A stretch of DNA of 6,642 nt, taken from positions 1-6,642 of the forward strand of contig JAFQVE010000147.1 in the NCBI GenBank assembly GCA_017408185.1. The letters run 5' to 3'. The notes beneath the pieces were generated by a model. The model saw nothing but the letters and a program-made list of their open reading frames with translations, was not told the origin of the DNA and searched no databases. Both the position numbers and the translations under genes were made by a program. Positions 1-5,646 of the stretch are shown in pieces (position 1 is the stretch's first letter; each line of letters starts with the position of its first letter). Source of the stretch: Oscillospiraceae bacterium. Lineage in GTDB: Bacteria > Bacillota_A > Clostridia > Oscillospirales > JAAYXM01.

Positions 1-1104
1 GCGGGTTACGCGGGAAACAAGCACGCACTGGCCTGCTTCAAGGTCGCGCGGACCAAGCTCTATTCTTACCGGCACACCCTTCATCTCATATTCTGCAAAC
101 TTCCAGCCGGCAGAATTGTCGCTTGTATCGCACTTCGCGCGTATTCCCGCATCCGAGAGCGTTGCAAGAAGCTTATCTGCCGCCTCAAGCACGCCGCCCT
201 TGTGCGCTGCAATAGGAATGATAACTGCCTGAATTGGCGCAACCTTCGGCGGAAGCACAAGACCGTTGTTGTCACCGTGTGTCATGATAATGCCGCCGAT
301 AAGACGCGTTGAAACACCCCATGATGTGCCGTGGGGATTTGTCTTTTTATTGTTTTTGTCTGCAAACTCTATCTCAAACTGCTTTGCAAATCCGTCACCG
401 AAATAATGTGACGTTCCCGCCTGGAGCGCCTTGCGGTCATGCATCATACATTCAATTGTATATGTTGAAACAGCGCCCTTGAACTTTTCCTTCTCGGTCT
501 TCTGGCCGCGGGTAACCGGCATTGCAAGAACGTTCTCACAGAAATCGGCATATACACCGAGCATAGTCTGTGTAAATTCCTCTGCTTCCTCCGCTGTTGC
601 ATGAATGGTATGCCCCTCCTGCCAGAGGAACTCGCGGTGGCGAAGGAACGGACGCGATGTCTTTTCCCAGCGAAGAACACTACACCACTGGTTATACTTC
701 ATCGGAAGATCGCGGTGAGACTGGAGAACATTTGCAAAATGCTCACAGAAAAGAGTTTCGGATGTCGGGCGGATTGCATATCTTTCTTCAAGCTTATCCG
801 CGCCGCCGGTTGTAACCCATGCACACTCCGGTGCAAAGCCCTCAACGTGGTCCTTCTCCTTCTGAAGAAGGGATTCCGGAATAAGCAGGGGCATATAAAC
901 GTTTTCCACGCCTTGCTTTTTGAATTCCTTATCCATAATCGCCTGGATGTTTTCCCAGATAGCATAGCCGTAAGGACGATAAATAAACACGCCCTTTATT
1001 GACGAATAATCAATAAGCTCTGCCTTTCTGCACACATCGGTAAACCATTGCGCAAAGTCTACCTCCATATCGGTTATCTGTTCAACTTTCTTATCGTTTG
1101 CCAT
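1..1104 (-). CDS. proS: Prolyl-tRNA synthetase, archaeal/eukaryotic type, C-terminus cut by window edge
   Basis: Class II aminoacyl-tRNA synthetase that charges tRNA-Pro with proline in the cytoplasm. The frame stays open from the ATG at 1102-1104 to base 1, giving 368 residues; the family is usually about 475-480, so roughly 110 C-terminal residues lie outside the window. Visible class II elements are the RPTSE motif (112-116), motif 2 around [12 protein letters not shown] (155-166), the proline-pocket stretch [10 protein letters not shown] (229-238) and motif 3 GVSTRLIGG (263-271). The anticodon-binding domain starts near IQAVIIPI (291-298). Only about 100 residues separate motifs 2 and 3, so the editing insertion of the long bacterial type is absent. 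An AGAGGAAG ribosome binding site at 1111-1118, six bases before the ATG, supports this start. The gene lies 15 bases downstream of apgM and is probably co-transcribed with it. Identity is firm from the motifs. Confidence 0.96.
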   Translation of the reverse strand, partial: MANDKKVEQITDMEVDFAQWFTDVCRKAELIDYSSIKGVFIYRPYGYAIWENIQAIMDKEFKKQGVENVYMPLLIPESLLQKEKDHVEGFAPECAWVTTGGADKLEERYAIRPTSETLFCEHFANVLQSHRDLPMKYNQWCSVLRWEKTSRPFLRHREFLWQEGHTIHATAEEAEEFTQTMLGVYADFCENVLAMPVTRGQKTEKEKFKGAVSTYTIECMMHDRKALQAGTSHYFGDGFAKQFEIEFADKNNKKTNPHGTSWGVSTRLIGGIIMTHGDNNGLVLPPKVAPIQAVIIPIAAHKGGVLEAADKLLATLSDAGIRAKCDTSDNSAGWKFAEYEMKGVPVRIELGPRDLEAGQCVLVSRVTR

Positions 1105-1119
1105 TTTTATCTTCCTCTC

Positions 1120-2328
1120 TTATTCCGAAATAAAGCTCTTCATAATGTTATATGCAAAGGGAACAAAATTCCCCGTTTTTTCTGCGTCTGCCTCAGTATA
1201 CGGAAGCCCACTCTTTTCCGTTATCCCCGCGCCGTACATTACATACGGAACAGGCGCGATAACATGTGTTCTCTCCTCAATCGGTGTCGGGTGGTCAGGA
1301 AGGAGAAGTATGCGATAGTCTTCTCCCGATTTGTCAAGATACGCCTTAACCGGAGAAAGGATTTCGGCATCAATTTTCTCAATTGATTTTACCTTAAGCT
1401 CCGTATCACCGTCGTGGCCGCACTCATCCGGTGCCTCAACGTGGCAGAAAACAAAATCGTGACCGTCGGAAAATGCCTTTATGCAAGCATCCGCCTTTCC
1501 GGCGTAGTTTGTGTAATAATCACCGGTTGCATCCGGCACCTCATAGGTATCAAGCCCGATACCGAGCGCAAGACCGGTTATAAGCGGAACTGCCGTGATT
1601 ACAGCGCCGGAGATTTTGTGCTCATCCGCAAAGGATGTAAGCTGCGGGCGCGTGCCCTCGCCCCATAGCCACAGGCAGTTTGCCGGACGCAGCCCTCGCT
1701 CCATTCTCGCAATGTTTACCGGATGCGCCATTAAAAGCTCGTAGCTTTCACGCATCATTGCAAGAACCTCTTCGCCGTATGGTCCGCCGGGAAGATAATC
1801 CGTGATCTTCTGCCCCAAGATATCGTGCGGCGGCATCATCGTGTAGTTATAGTCTATCCCGCTCCATATCATAATGTGGCGGTAGCTCACGCCGCGGTAA
1901 AATTTGCGTTTTTCGGTGCCAAACCGTTCGCGCAATGCATCAAGAAGCTCATATGCCTCTTCGTTCGTTATCTTATCCGAGCTGTGGTCAAGCATCGTTT
2001 TGTTCTCAAAATCACCGTCGGTTGAAATGCTGACAAGATTTAAGCGAAAAACCGTGTCGTCATCGGAGAGCGGAATGTTAAGACCAAGTGCCTCAATCGG
2101 GCTTCTGCCGGTATAATACTTTTTCGGATCATATCCGAAAACACAGAGGTTGGCTATATCGCTGCCTGTCGGCATACCCTCAAAAAGAGTGTTTGCAAGA
2201 CCGAGATGACCGTTTTCTGATATAAAATCCATCGTCGGCTTTACTGCCGCGCCAAGCGGAGTTTTGCCGGAAAGCTCTGCAATCGGGCGGTCTGCCATAC
2301 CGTCGCCGAGCATAACAAAATATTTCAT
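1120..2328 (-). CDS. apgM: Cofactor-independent phosphoglycerate mutase, archaeal type (or the related proposed homoserine kinase)
   Basis: Alkaline-phosphatase-superfamily enzyme of 402 residues, the usual family length. The expected role is interconversion of 3- and 2-phosphoglycerate in glycolysis without 2,3-bisphosphoglycerate. The N-terminus MLGDGMAD carries metal ligand Asp9. The segment GMPTGSDIAN (51-60) carries Ser56, the likely phosphorylated nucleophile. Other probable ligands are Asp301 and His305 (APDECGH), Asp345-His346 (LPDHPTP) and His355. The start is set by a consensus AAGGAGGT at 2337-2344, eight bases before the ATG at 2326-2328; an in-frame ATG at 2353-2355 lies upstream of that site and is unlikely. 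Features such as LWLWGEGTRP and HVEAPDECGH recall the bacterial subgroup once proposed to act as homoserine kinase (TIGR02535), so the substrate is less certain than the fold. It sits between the surface-protein gene (28-base gap) and proS (15-base gap). Confidence 0.92.
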   Translation of the reverse strand: MKYFVMLGDGMADRPIAELSGKTPLGAAVKPTMDFISENGHLGLANTLFEGMPTGSDIANLCVFGYDPKKYYTGRSPIEALGLNIPLSDDDTVFRLNLVSISTDGDFENKTMLDHSSDKITNEEAYELLDALRERFGTEKRKFYRGVSYRHIMIWSGIDYNYTMMPPHDILGQKITDYLPGGPYGEEVLAMMRESYELLMAHPVNIARMERGLRPANCLWLWGEGTRPQLTSFADEHKISGAVITAVPLITGLALGIGLDTYEVPDATGDYYTNYAGKADACIKAFSDGHDFVFCHVEAPDECGHDGDTELKVKSIEKIDAEILSPVKAYLDKSGEDYRILLLPDHPTPIEERTHVIAPVPYVMYGAGITEKSGLPYTEADAEKTGNFVPFAYNIMKSFISE

Positions 2329-2336
2329 ATATAAAT

Positions 2337-2344
2337 ACCTCCTT
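2337..2344 (-). promoter_or_regulatory. Ribosome binding site of apgM that fixes its start
   Basis: On the minus strand this reads AAGGAGGT, a full match to the anti-Shine-Dalgarno sequence, eight bases before the ATG at 2326-2328. It lies between the surface-protein stop codon (2357-2359) and apgM. The site rules against the in-frame ATG at 2353-2355, which would start translation upstream of it. Confidence 0.85.
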
Positions 2345-2356
2345 ATAGGCTGCAAT

Positions 2357-4333
2357 TTACTGTTTTACATTACCGAAATACCGGAAGCAGAGAATTATTG
2401 CTTCCTGCGTGGTAAGCGTATCAAGCGGGGCAAAGCCATTTGTTTTCCCCTTCATTATACCGTTGTGCGCCACAAATGACACACCGGGAATCGCCCACGT
2501 CGAAATCTTCTTGCTGTCAGAAAAGCGCGGGGTGGGTGCCGAAACATCCTGCCCGAGCGTTTCGGCGAGCCCTCGCATAATCTTTGCCGCCTGCTCACGC
2601 GTCAGATTATCTTTCGGTGCAAACGTCGTCTCACTCGTGCCGTTTATAATTCCAAGCCGGCAAAGTGCGGCAACGTCCTTATTCGTTGTGTCTTTAAAGC
2701 TCACCGGAACACTGCTTTTTCCAAGCTCTGATATAAGCTTATCTATGTCTTTTCCCTTTGCCTGCTCAATAACAGCACGCACAAGAGAACAGAACTGCAA
2801 GCGGTTTATAGGAGTCCGCATATCCGAATTGAGCGGCTCATCAATAATACCGTAATCGTAAGCCCCGCGGATTTCCGTTGCCGCCCAGTCGTCATACGGC
2901 GTTTCCCTGTAAGTATTCGAGCACATGGTTTTTGCGGATGTAAGTGCCGGATAGTCAAACATATATCCTATGGGGTTATAGTCTGCATTCGTAAGGTCAA
3001 TAAACACCGCAACACCGTCAATGATTGCAATATTCCACGCGTGCCGCTCTCCGTTTATATCCGCAATCGGAATATCGAGATAGGAAAGCATTATCTGTGC
3101 GAGATTTGAGTATGCCGCACATACGCCCGTACCCTGACGGAAGCCCTCAACGCCGCTCTGGTCGTGGTTACTAAACTCATATGTTATGCGGTCTACTATC
3201 CACTGGCACACAAGCTTTGCCTGAACGTACTTATCGGTTTCATTGCCGACGATTTCCATTGTTTTTTTATAAATATCGTCATACATCGGCATATTATAGC
3301 ACTTTATTCCGGCGCGGTTTATCGCGTTAAAAGCATCAATATCCGCACGCACCGTACTGCCAAGCTCAATAGAGTTATTCGTATATATCATAAACGCCGT
3401 GCGCGCCTGAGGAAGGGAAAAGAGCTTTACCTTTTCGCCGTACTGCAGGTTTTTGTCGATGTTCCAGAGCGTCTTGTTGTCCTTGAGAACAAACAATCCC
3501 TCCGGCGAAGCAAGAGCTTCTTTACATCCCGGCACATTAACCGACTTAAGCCCACCTCGCGCCGTACCGTACATAACGGTTCCGTCTTTTTTTACAATGG
3601 TAAGGTATGCCGCAGTTGAGGTATTGAGAGAAACATCGCGCACATCTTCCGCAAGAAGCCGGCGCGTGACCTTGTCGTTTTCGTCAACGGCATATTCACA
3701 GACCGTGCCGTCCTTATGCTTTATGATAACAAAATAGTAGAAAGCCTGTCCGGCAGGTGCCTCTTCACTGCTGTCCTGAGAAAAGCCCTGTCCTTCAAGC
3801 TCGTTGTATTCAACAAAAATCTCCTCTGCGTTTTCTGCAATGTCAAGCCTTCCTGCACCACCGATAGGGGCGAGATATGCACGGCCGTCTGAGGTTATAT
3901 AGCCAAGTGCGCCGACATCTGCCGCAGCGTCCACGGCATTCTGAAGAAGCTTTTTCGGAGTGCTTGCAATGTCTCTGCCAAAGCCCCACACGCTGCCATC
4001 GCGCTTTTTAACAATGGTTATATCGTCATTAAGCTTAACCTTTTCTACGTTTTCCATAACCTTTATCGGTGCATTGTATGAATAGCGTATATCGCCTATA
4101 CCAAGCTGACCTTCGTAATTTCCACCGAACATCCACAATGAGCCGTCGGGACGTATCATTGCAGAATGGTCGGATGAGCTGCATACGGAAAGATATTCTT
4201 CTCTTGCCCGGAAGTTGTATTCCCGGTCAAGGCAGATAAGCGTTTTAGTCTCTTTCGGCGGCATCGCCGATACGGGGCAGGAAAAGGAACAGCTTGTCAG
4301 AAGTATTAAAAGCACTGCTGCAATCCGTTTCAT
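2357..4333 (-). CDS. Secreted surface protein: RCC1-like repeats, transglutaminase-like domain, three SLH domains
   Basis: A 658-residue exported protein; no established name is recognised. A signal peptide (MKRIAAVLLILL) is followed by LTSC (12-15), which fits a lipobox, and by VSA (21-23), which fits a type I cleavage site. Residues about 48-300 hold degenerate RCC1-type units with repeated DGS/DGT-W/Y-G elements, for example RPDGSLWMFGGNYEGQLGIG (61-80) and KRDGSVWGFG (110-119), suggesting a beta-propeller-like fold. Residues about 360-455 look like a transglutaminase/protease-like core: GTGVCAAYS gives Cys405, ERHAWN gives His431 and FIDLTNAD gives Asp446, a plausible Cys-His-Asp triad. 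Three SLH modules follow at about 484-523, 546-590 and 604-654, which in other Bacillota bind pyruvylated secondary cell-wall polymer. The ribosome binding site AAGGGAG (4342-4348) lies eight bases before the ATG. It is first gene of a probable operon with apgM and proS. Substrate is unknown. Confidence 0.88.
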   Translation of the reverse strand: MKRIAAVLLILLTSCSFSCPVSAMPPKETKTLICLDREYNFRAREEYLSVCSSSDHSAMIRPDGSLWMFGGNYEGQLGIGDIRYSYNAPIKVMENVEKVKLNDDITIVKKRDGSVWGFGRDIASTPKKLLQNAVDAAADVGALGYITSDGRAYLAPIGGAGRLDIAENAEEIFVEYNELEGQGFSQDSSEEAPAGQAFYYFVIIKHKDGTVCEYAVDENDKVTRRLLAEDVRDVSLNTSTAAYLTIVKKDGTVMYGTARGGLKSVNVPGCKEALASPEGLFVLKDNKTLWNIDKNLQYGEKVKLFSLPQARTAFMIYTNNSIELGSTVRADIDAFNAINRAGIKCYNMPMYDDIYKKTMEIVGNETDKYVQAKLVCQWIVDRITYEFSNHDQSGVEGFRQGTGVCAAYSNLAQIMLSYLDIPIADINGERHAWNIAIIDGVAVFIDLTNADYNPIGYMFDYPALTSAKTMCSNTYRETPYDDWAATEIRGAYDYGIIDEPLNSDMRTPINRLQFCSLVRAVIEQAKGKDIDKLISELGKSSVPVSFKDTTNKDVAALCRLGIINGTSETTFAPKDNLTREQAAKIMRGLAETLGQDVSAPTPRFSDSKKISTWAIPGVSFVAHNGIMKGKTNGFAPLDTLTTQEAIILCFRYFGNVKQ

Positions 4334-4352
4334 TTTTCATTCTCCCTTCGAT

Positions 4353-4381
4353 AAGCCGAGGAGAGACGAACCCCTCGGTTT
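4353..4381 (-). other. Hairpin in the leader of the surface-protein operon
   Basis: CCGAGG at 4356-4361 pairs with CCTCGG at 4373-4378. One G-T pair and two A-T pairs extend the stem to about nine pairs around an 11-base loop. It lies between the proposed promoter (4412-4440) and the ribosome binding site (4342-4348), so it would form in the 5' untranslated RNA. No U-tract follows on the minus strand, so it is not a standard terminator. It could affect mRNA stability or translation; no known riboswitch is recognised. Confidence 0.45.
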
Positions 4382-4411
4382 AAGCATAATAACCCAATAT
4401 AATTATTATTA

Positions 4412-4440
4412 AGTATAACATAATTCTTTTTCGCTTACAA
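4412..4440 (-). promoter_or_regulatory. Sigma-A-type promoter of the surface protein-apgM-proS operon
   Basis: On the minus strand TTGTAA (4435-4440) and TATACT (4412-4417) are separated by exactly 17 bases, with a TG one base upstream of the -10, giving an extended -10. Transcription would start near 4405, leaving a leader of roughly 70 bases. No other convincing promoter was found before apgM or proS. Confidence 0.6.
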
Positions 4441-4461
4441 GCATAAAATCGACGTTTTTGC

Positions 4462-4490
4462 TTGATTTACAGCAGAAAATAATGTATTAT
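4462..4490 (+). promoter_or_regulatory. Sigma-A-type promoter of the guanylate kinase-like gene
   Basis: TTGATT (4462-4467) and TATTAT (4485-4490) have a 17-base spacer, and transcription would start near 4497, about 26 bases before the ATG. It is back to back with the minus-strand promoter at 4412-4440; the two -35 boxes are 21 bases apart. The whole intergenic stretch 4334-4522 is explained by these two promoters, the leader hairpin and the ribosome binding sites. Confidence 0.55.
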
Positions 4491-4522
4491 ATATACAACT
4501 GTTTTAATATGAGGTGTCGATT

Positions 4523-5086
4523 ATGCTTATTATTATGTCGGGAAGCGCCGGAGTCGGCAAAAACACAATTATAAATGAGCTTCTCTCTGAATTTAACAAT
4601 CTCACGCTTATGACTACTGTTTCCACACGCGCAATGCGTCCGGGCGAGGAGCAGGGAAGACCTTACTTCTTTGTAACGCGCGAGGAGTTTGACGCAATGG
4701 TCGAGCGCGGCGAGATGCTTGAAACCTGCCCGATACACGGGAATATGTATGGCTCCAGCCGCAAAATTCTTGAGGAAAAGACAGCCGAGGGCAAGGTTCT
4801 TATAAAAGACATTGACGTTGAGGGAACGCTCAACCTCAAAAAGATACTGCCCGATGTTGTGGCAATTTACTTAAAACCGAAAAATAAAGAAGTCCTCCGT
4901 GAGCGCCTTATCGGCCGCGGAGAAAAGGATATTGACCTCCGTCTTAAGAGATATGAATACGAAGAAGAAATGTCGCGACATTACGACTATGTCCTCGTAA
5001 ACGACAAAATGGAAGATACACTTACCGTTCTTCGCAAAATCCTCCGCGAAGAAACCGAAAAGCGCGGACTGTCGCTCAGCGTTTAA
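4523..5086 (+). CDS. gmk: Guanylate kinase-like P-loop kinase
   Basis: A 187-residue cytoplasmic nucleoside monophosphate kinase, expected to convert GMP and ATP to GDP and ADP. The P-loop is SGSAGVGKNT (6-15), comparable to the family's GPSGVGKGT form. The GMP-binding region STRAMRPGEE (34-43) keeps both family arginines (36 and 39). Glu67, YGSS (76-79) and DIDVEG (96-101) match the usual YGTS and DVQGA blocks with changes. The lid is RERLIGRGEKD (126-136), and YDYVLVND (154-161) is the family's C-terminal signature. Length is slightly short of the usual 190-210. GAGGTG at 4511-4516, six bases before the ATG at 4523-4525, sets the start; the in-frame GTG at 4514 falls inside that site. The usual family DYxF is PYFF here and DVQGA is DVEGT, so it could be a divergent paralogue instead of the main enzyme. 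It is monocistronic, with its own promoter and terminator. Confidence 0.83.
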   Translation: MLIIMSGSAGVGKNTIINELLSEFNNLTLMTTVSTRAMRPGEEQGRPYFFVTREEFDAMVERGEMLETCPIHGNMYGSSRKILEEKTAEGKVLIKDIDVEGTLNLKKILPDVVAIYLKPKNKEVLRERLIGRGEKDIDLRLKRYEYEEEMSRHYDYVLVNDKMEDTLTVLRKILREETEKRGLSLSV

Positions 5087-5120
5087 TTTTGCAACGCCAT
5101 TCCGACGTAAAAAAATAAAT

Positions 5121-5160
5121 ATAGGAGACAGATAATCATATCGGTTATCTGTCTCCTGTT
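5121..5160. terminator. Strong bidirectional terminator shared by the kinase and XRE genes
   Basis: A perfect 13-pair stem, AGGAGACAGATAA (5123-5135) with TTATCTGTCTCCT (5145-5157), encloses a nine-base loop. It is followed by GTTTTTCTG on the plus strand, and on the minus strand the stem is followed by a T-rich run derived from 5109-5122. It therefore fits Rho-independent termination for both convergent genes. The TAA stop of the XRE gene (5145-5147) lies inside the stem. Confidence 0.88.
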
Positions 5161-5498
5161 TTTCTGGGATTTTTTATTTCTGAATGTTTAAGCATTACAT
5201 CAATCACATCATATATCTTTTCTCGGTCTTTAGTCGATATACAATTTAGTTTATCAGAGAGAAGGCTGTCTTTTACGCGATATCCGTTATACAATATGTC
5301 CTCGAGAAGCATATCTGCGGAAACAGCGAGAGATGTGGCGATGGTGAGAAATGTTTCAAGAGAGGGAGTTTTTTCTCCGCGCTCAAGCATTCCGATATAA
5401 TTTGTACTCAACCCACTCATTTCCGCTAACTGCTCTTGGCGTAATCCATGAAGTTGCCTGTATTTTTTTATGGCTTTTCCTATTGGTTTGAGATTCAT
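5145..5498 (-). CDS. XRE-family helix-turn-helix transcriptional regulator
   Basis: A 117-residue DNA-binding protein of the XRE/Cro-cI type. The N-terminal HTH_3 domain covers about residues 7-63. The helix-turn-helix itself is in about 20-41, where RQEQLAEMSGLSTNYIGMLE shows the typical Q-LA---G-S---I---E pattern, followed by PSLETFLTIATSL (45-57). The C-terminal 50 residues are charged and helical-looking with no recognised sensor or peptidase domain, so ligand sensing is not evident. AGAGAGG (5508-5514), nine bases before the ATG at 5496-5498, supports this start; a longer in-frame ORF begins at 5573, but its extra residues do not look like the family and would span the promoter. It diverges from the SLOG gene, and a dyad at 5531-5541 overlaps its own -10 box, suggesting autoregulation. 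GC content is about 38%, below that of the operon genes. The target genes are inferred. Confidence 0.9.
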   Translation of the reverse strand: MNLKPIGKAIKKYRQLHGLRQEQLAEMSGLSTNYIGMLERGEKTPSLETFLTIATSLAVSADMLLEDILYNGYRVKDSLLSDKLNCISTKDREKIYDVIDVMLKHSEIKNPRKTGDR

Positions 5499-5516
5499 AA
5501 AAAATATCCTCTCTGT

Positions 5517-5529
5517 CAGTAAACAAATC
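5517..5529. repeat. Left arm of 13-base inverted repeat in the divergent control region
   Basis: CAGTAAACAAATC is the exact reverse complement of GATTTGTTTACTG at 5610-5622. This arm lies in the 5' untranslated region of the XRE gene, one base from the left dyad (5531-5541). Its AAACAAAT core also occurs at 5568-5575. Confidence 0.8.
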
Positions 5530-5530
5530 T

Positions 5531-5541
5531 TACTATTAGTA
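5531..5541. promoter_or_regulatory. Probable operator 1 for the XRE regulator
   Basis: TACTATTAGTA is a perfect five-base dyad around one central base. It overlaps the proposed -10 box and start point of the XRE gene, the position expected for autorepression. A second copy, differing only in the central base, lies at 5589-5599. That this protein binds it is inference from position, copy number and symmetry. Confidence 0.6.
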
Positions 5542-5566
5542 TAGATGTTATCTCGTCGAATATGAA
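5538..5566 (-). promoter_or_regulatory. Probable promoter of the XRE regulator gene
   Basis: On the minus strand TTCATA (5561-5566, a weak -35) and TATACT (5538-5543) are 17 bases apart. Transcription would start near 5531, giving a leader of about 33 bases. The -10 box overlaps operator 1. Confidence 0.5.
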
Positions 5567-5588
5567 CAAACAAATAGTTGTTATCAAC

Positions 5589-5599
5589 TACTAATAGTA
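5589..5599. promoter_or_regulatory. Probable operator 2, directly upstream of the SLOG gene -35 box
   Basis: TACTAATAGTA has the same five-base arms as operator 1 and abuts the -35 TTGATT at 5600-5605. That placement would suit either occlusion of RNA polymerase or activation. It overlaps a second dyad, TAGTTG-TTAT-CAACTA, at 5575-5590. Confidence 0.6.
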
Positions 5600-5628
5600 T
5601 TGATTTTATGATTTGTTTACTGTATAAT
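5600..5628 (+). promoter_or_regulatory. Strong sigma-A-type promoter of the SLOG gene
   Basis: TTGATT (5600-5605) and a consensus TATAAT (5623-5628) are separated by 17 bases. Transcription would begin near 5635, only about a dozen bases before the ATG, so the transcript would start at or inside the ribosome binding site (AGAGGTG, 5634-5640). The spacer contains the right arm of the 13-base inverted repeat. Confidence 0.72.
5610..5622. repeat. Right arm of 13-base inverted repeat in the divergent control region
   Basis: GATTTGTTTACTG is the exact reverse complement of 5517-5529, with 80 bases between the arms. It occupies most of the -35/-10 spacer of the SLOG promoter and ends next to the -10 box. 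Confidence 0.8.
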
Positions 5629-5646
5629 AAAGCAGAGGTGGTAGAT

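Noticed and set aside
597..1002. Plus-strand open frames opposite proS
   Set aside because: They are antisense to intact class II synthetase motifs, have no ribosome binding site and show no recognisable protein features.
2409..2855. Plus-strand 148-codon open frame opposite the SLH region
   Set aside because: The minus-strand frame encodes clear SLH modules here; the opposite frame is serine-rich noise caused by codon composition.
3164..3737. Plus-strand open frames opposite the surface protein
   Set aside because: They lie antisense to the RCC1/transglutaminase coding region and lack start signals.
4382..4446. Direct repeat AAGCATAA at 4382-4389 and 4439-4446
   Set aside because: Eight AT-rich bases in an AT-rich spacer can recur by chance, and the copies do not sit symmetrically on the promoters.
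4514..4522. GTG at 4514 as start of the kinase gene
   Set aside because: The GTG is part of the ribosome binding site GAGGTG; the ATG at 4523 has correct spacing and begins right at the family's first strand.
5499..5573. Extended N-terminus of the XRE protein
   Set aside because: The extension crosses the proposed promoter and operator, and the ATG at 5496-5498 has its own ribosome binding site.
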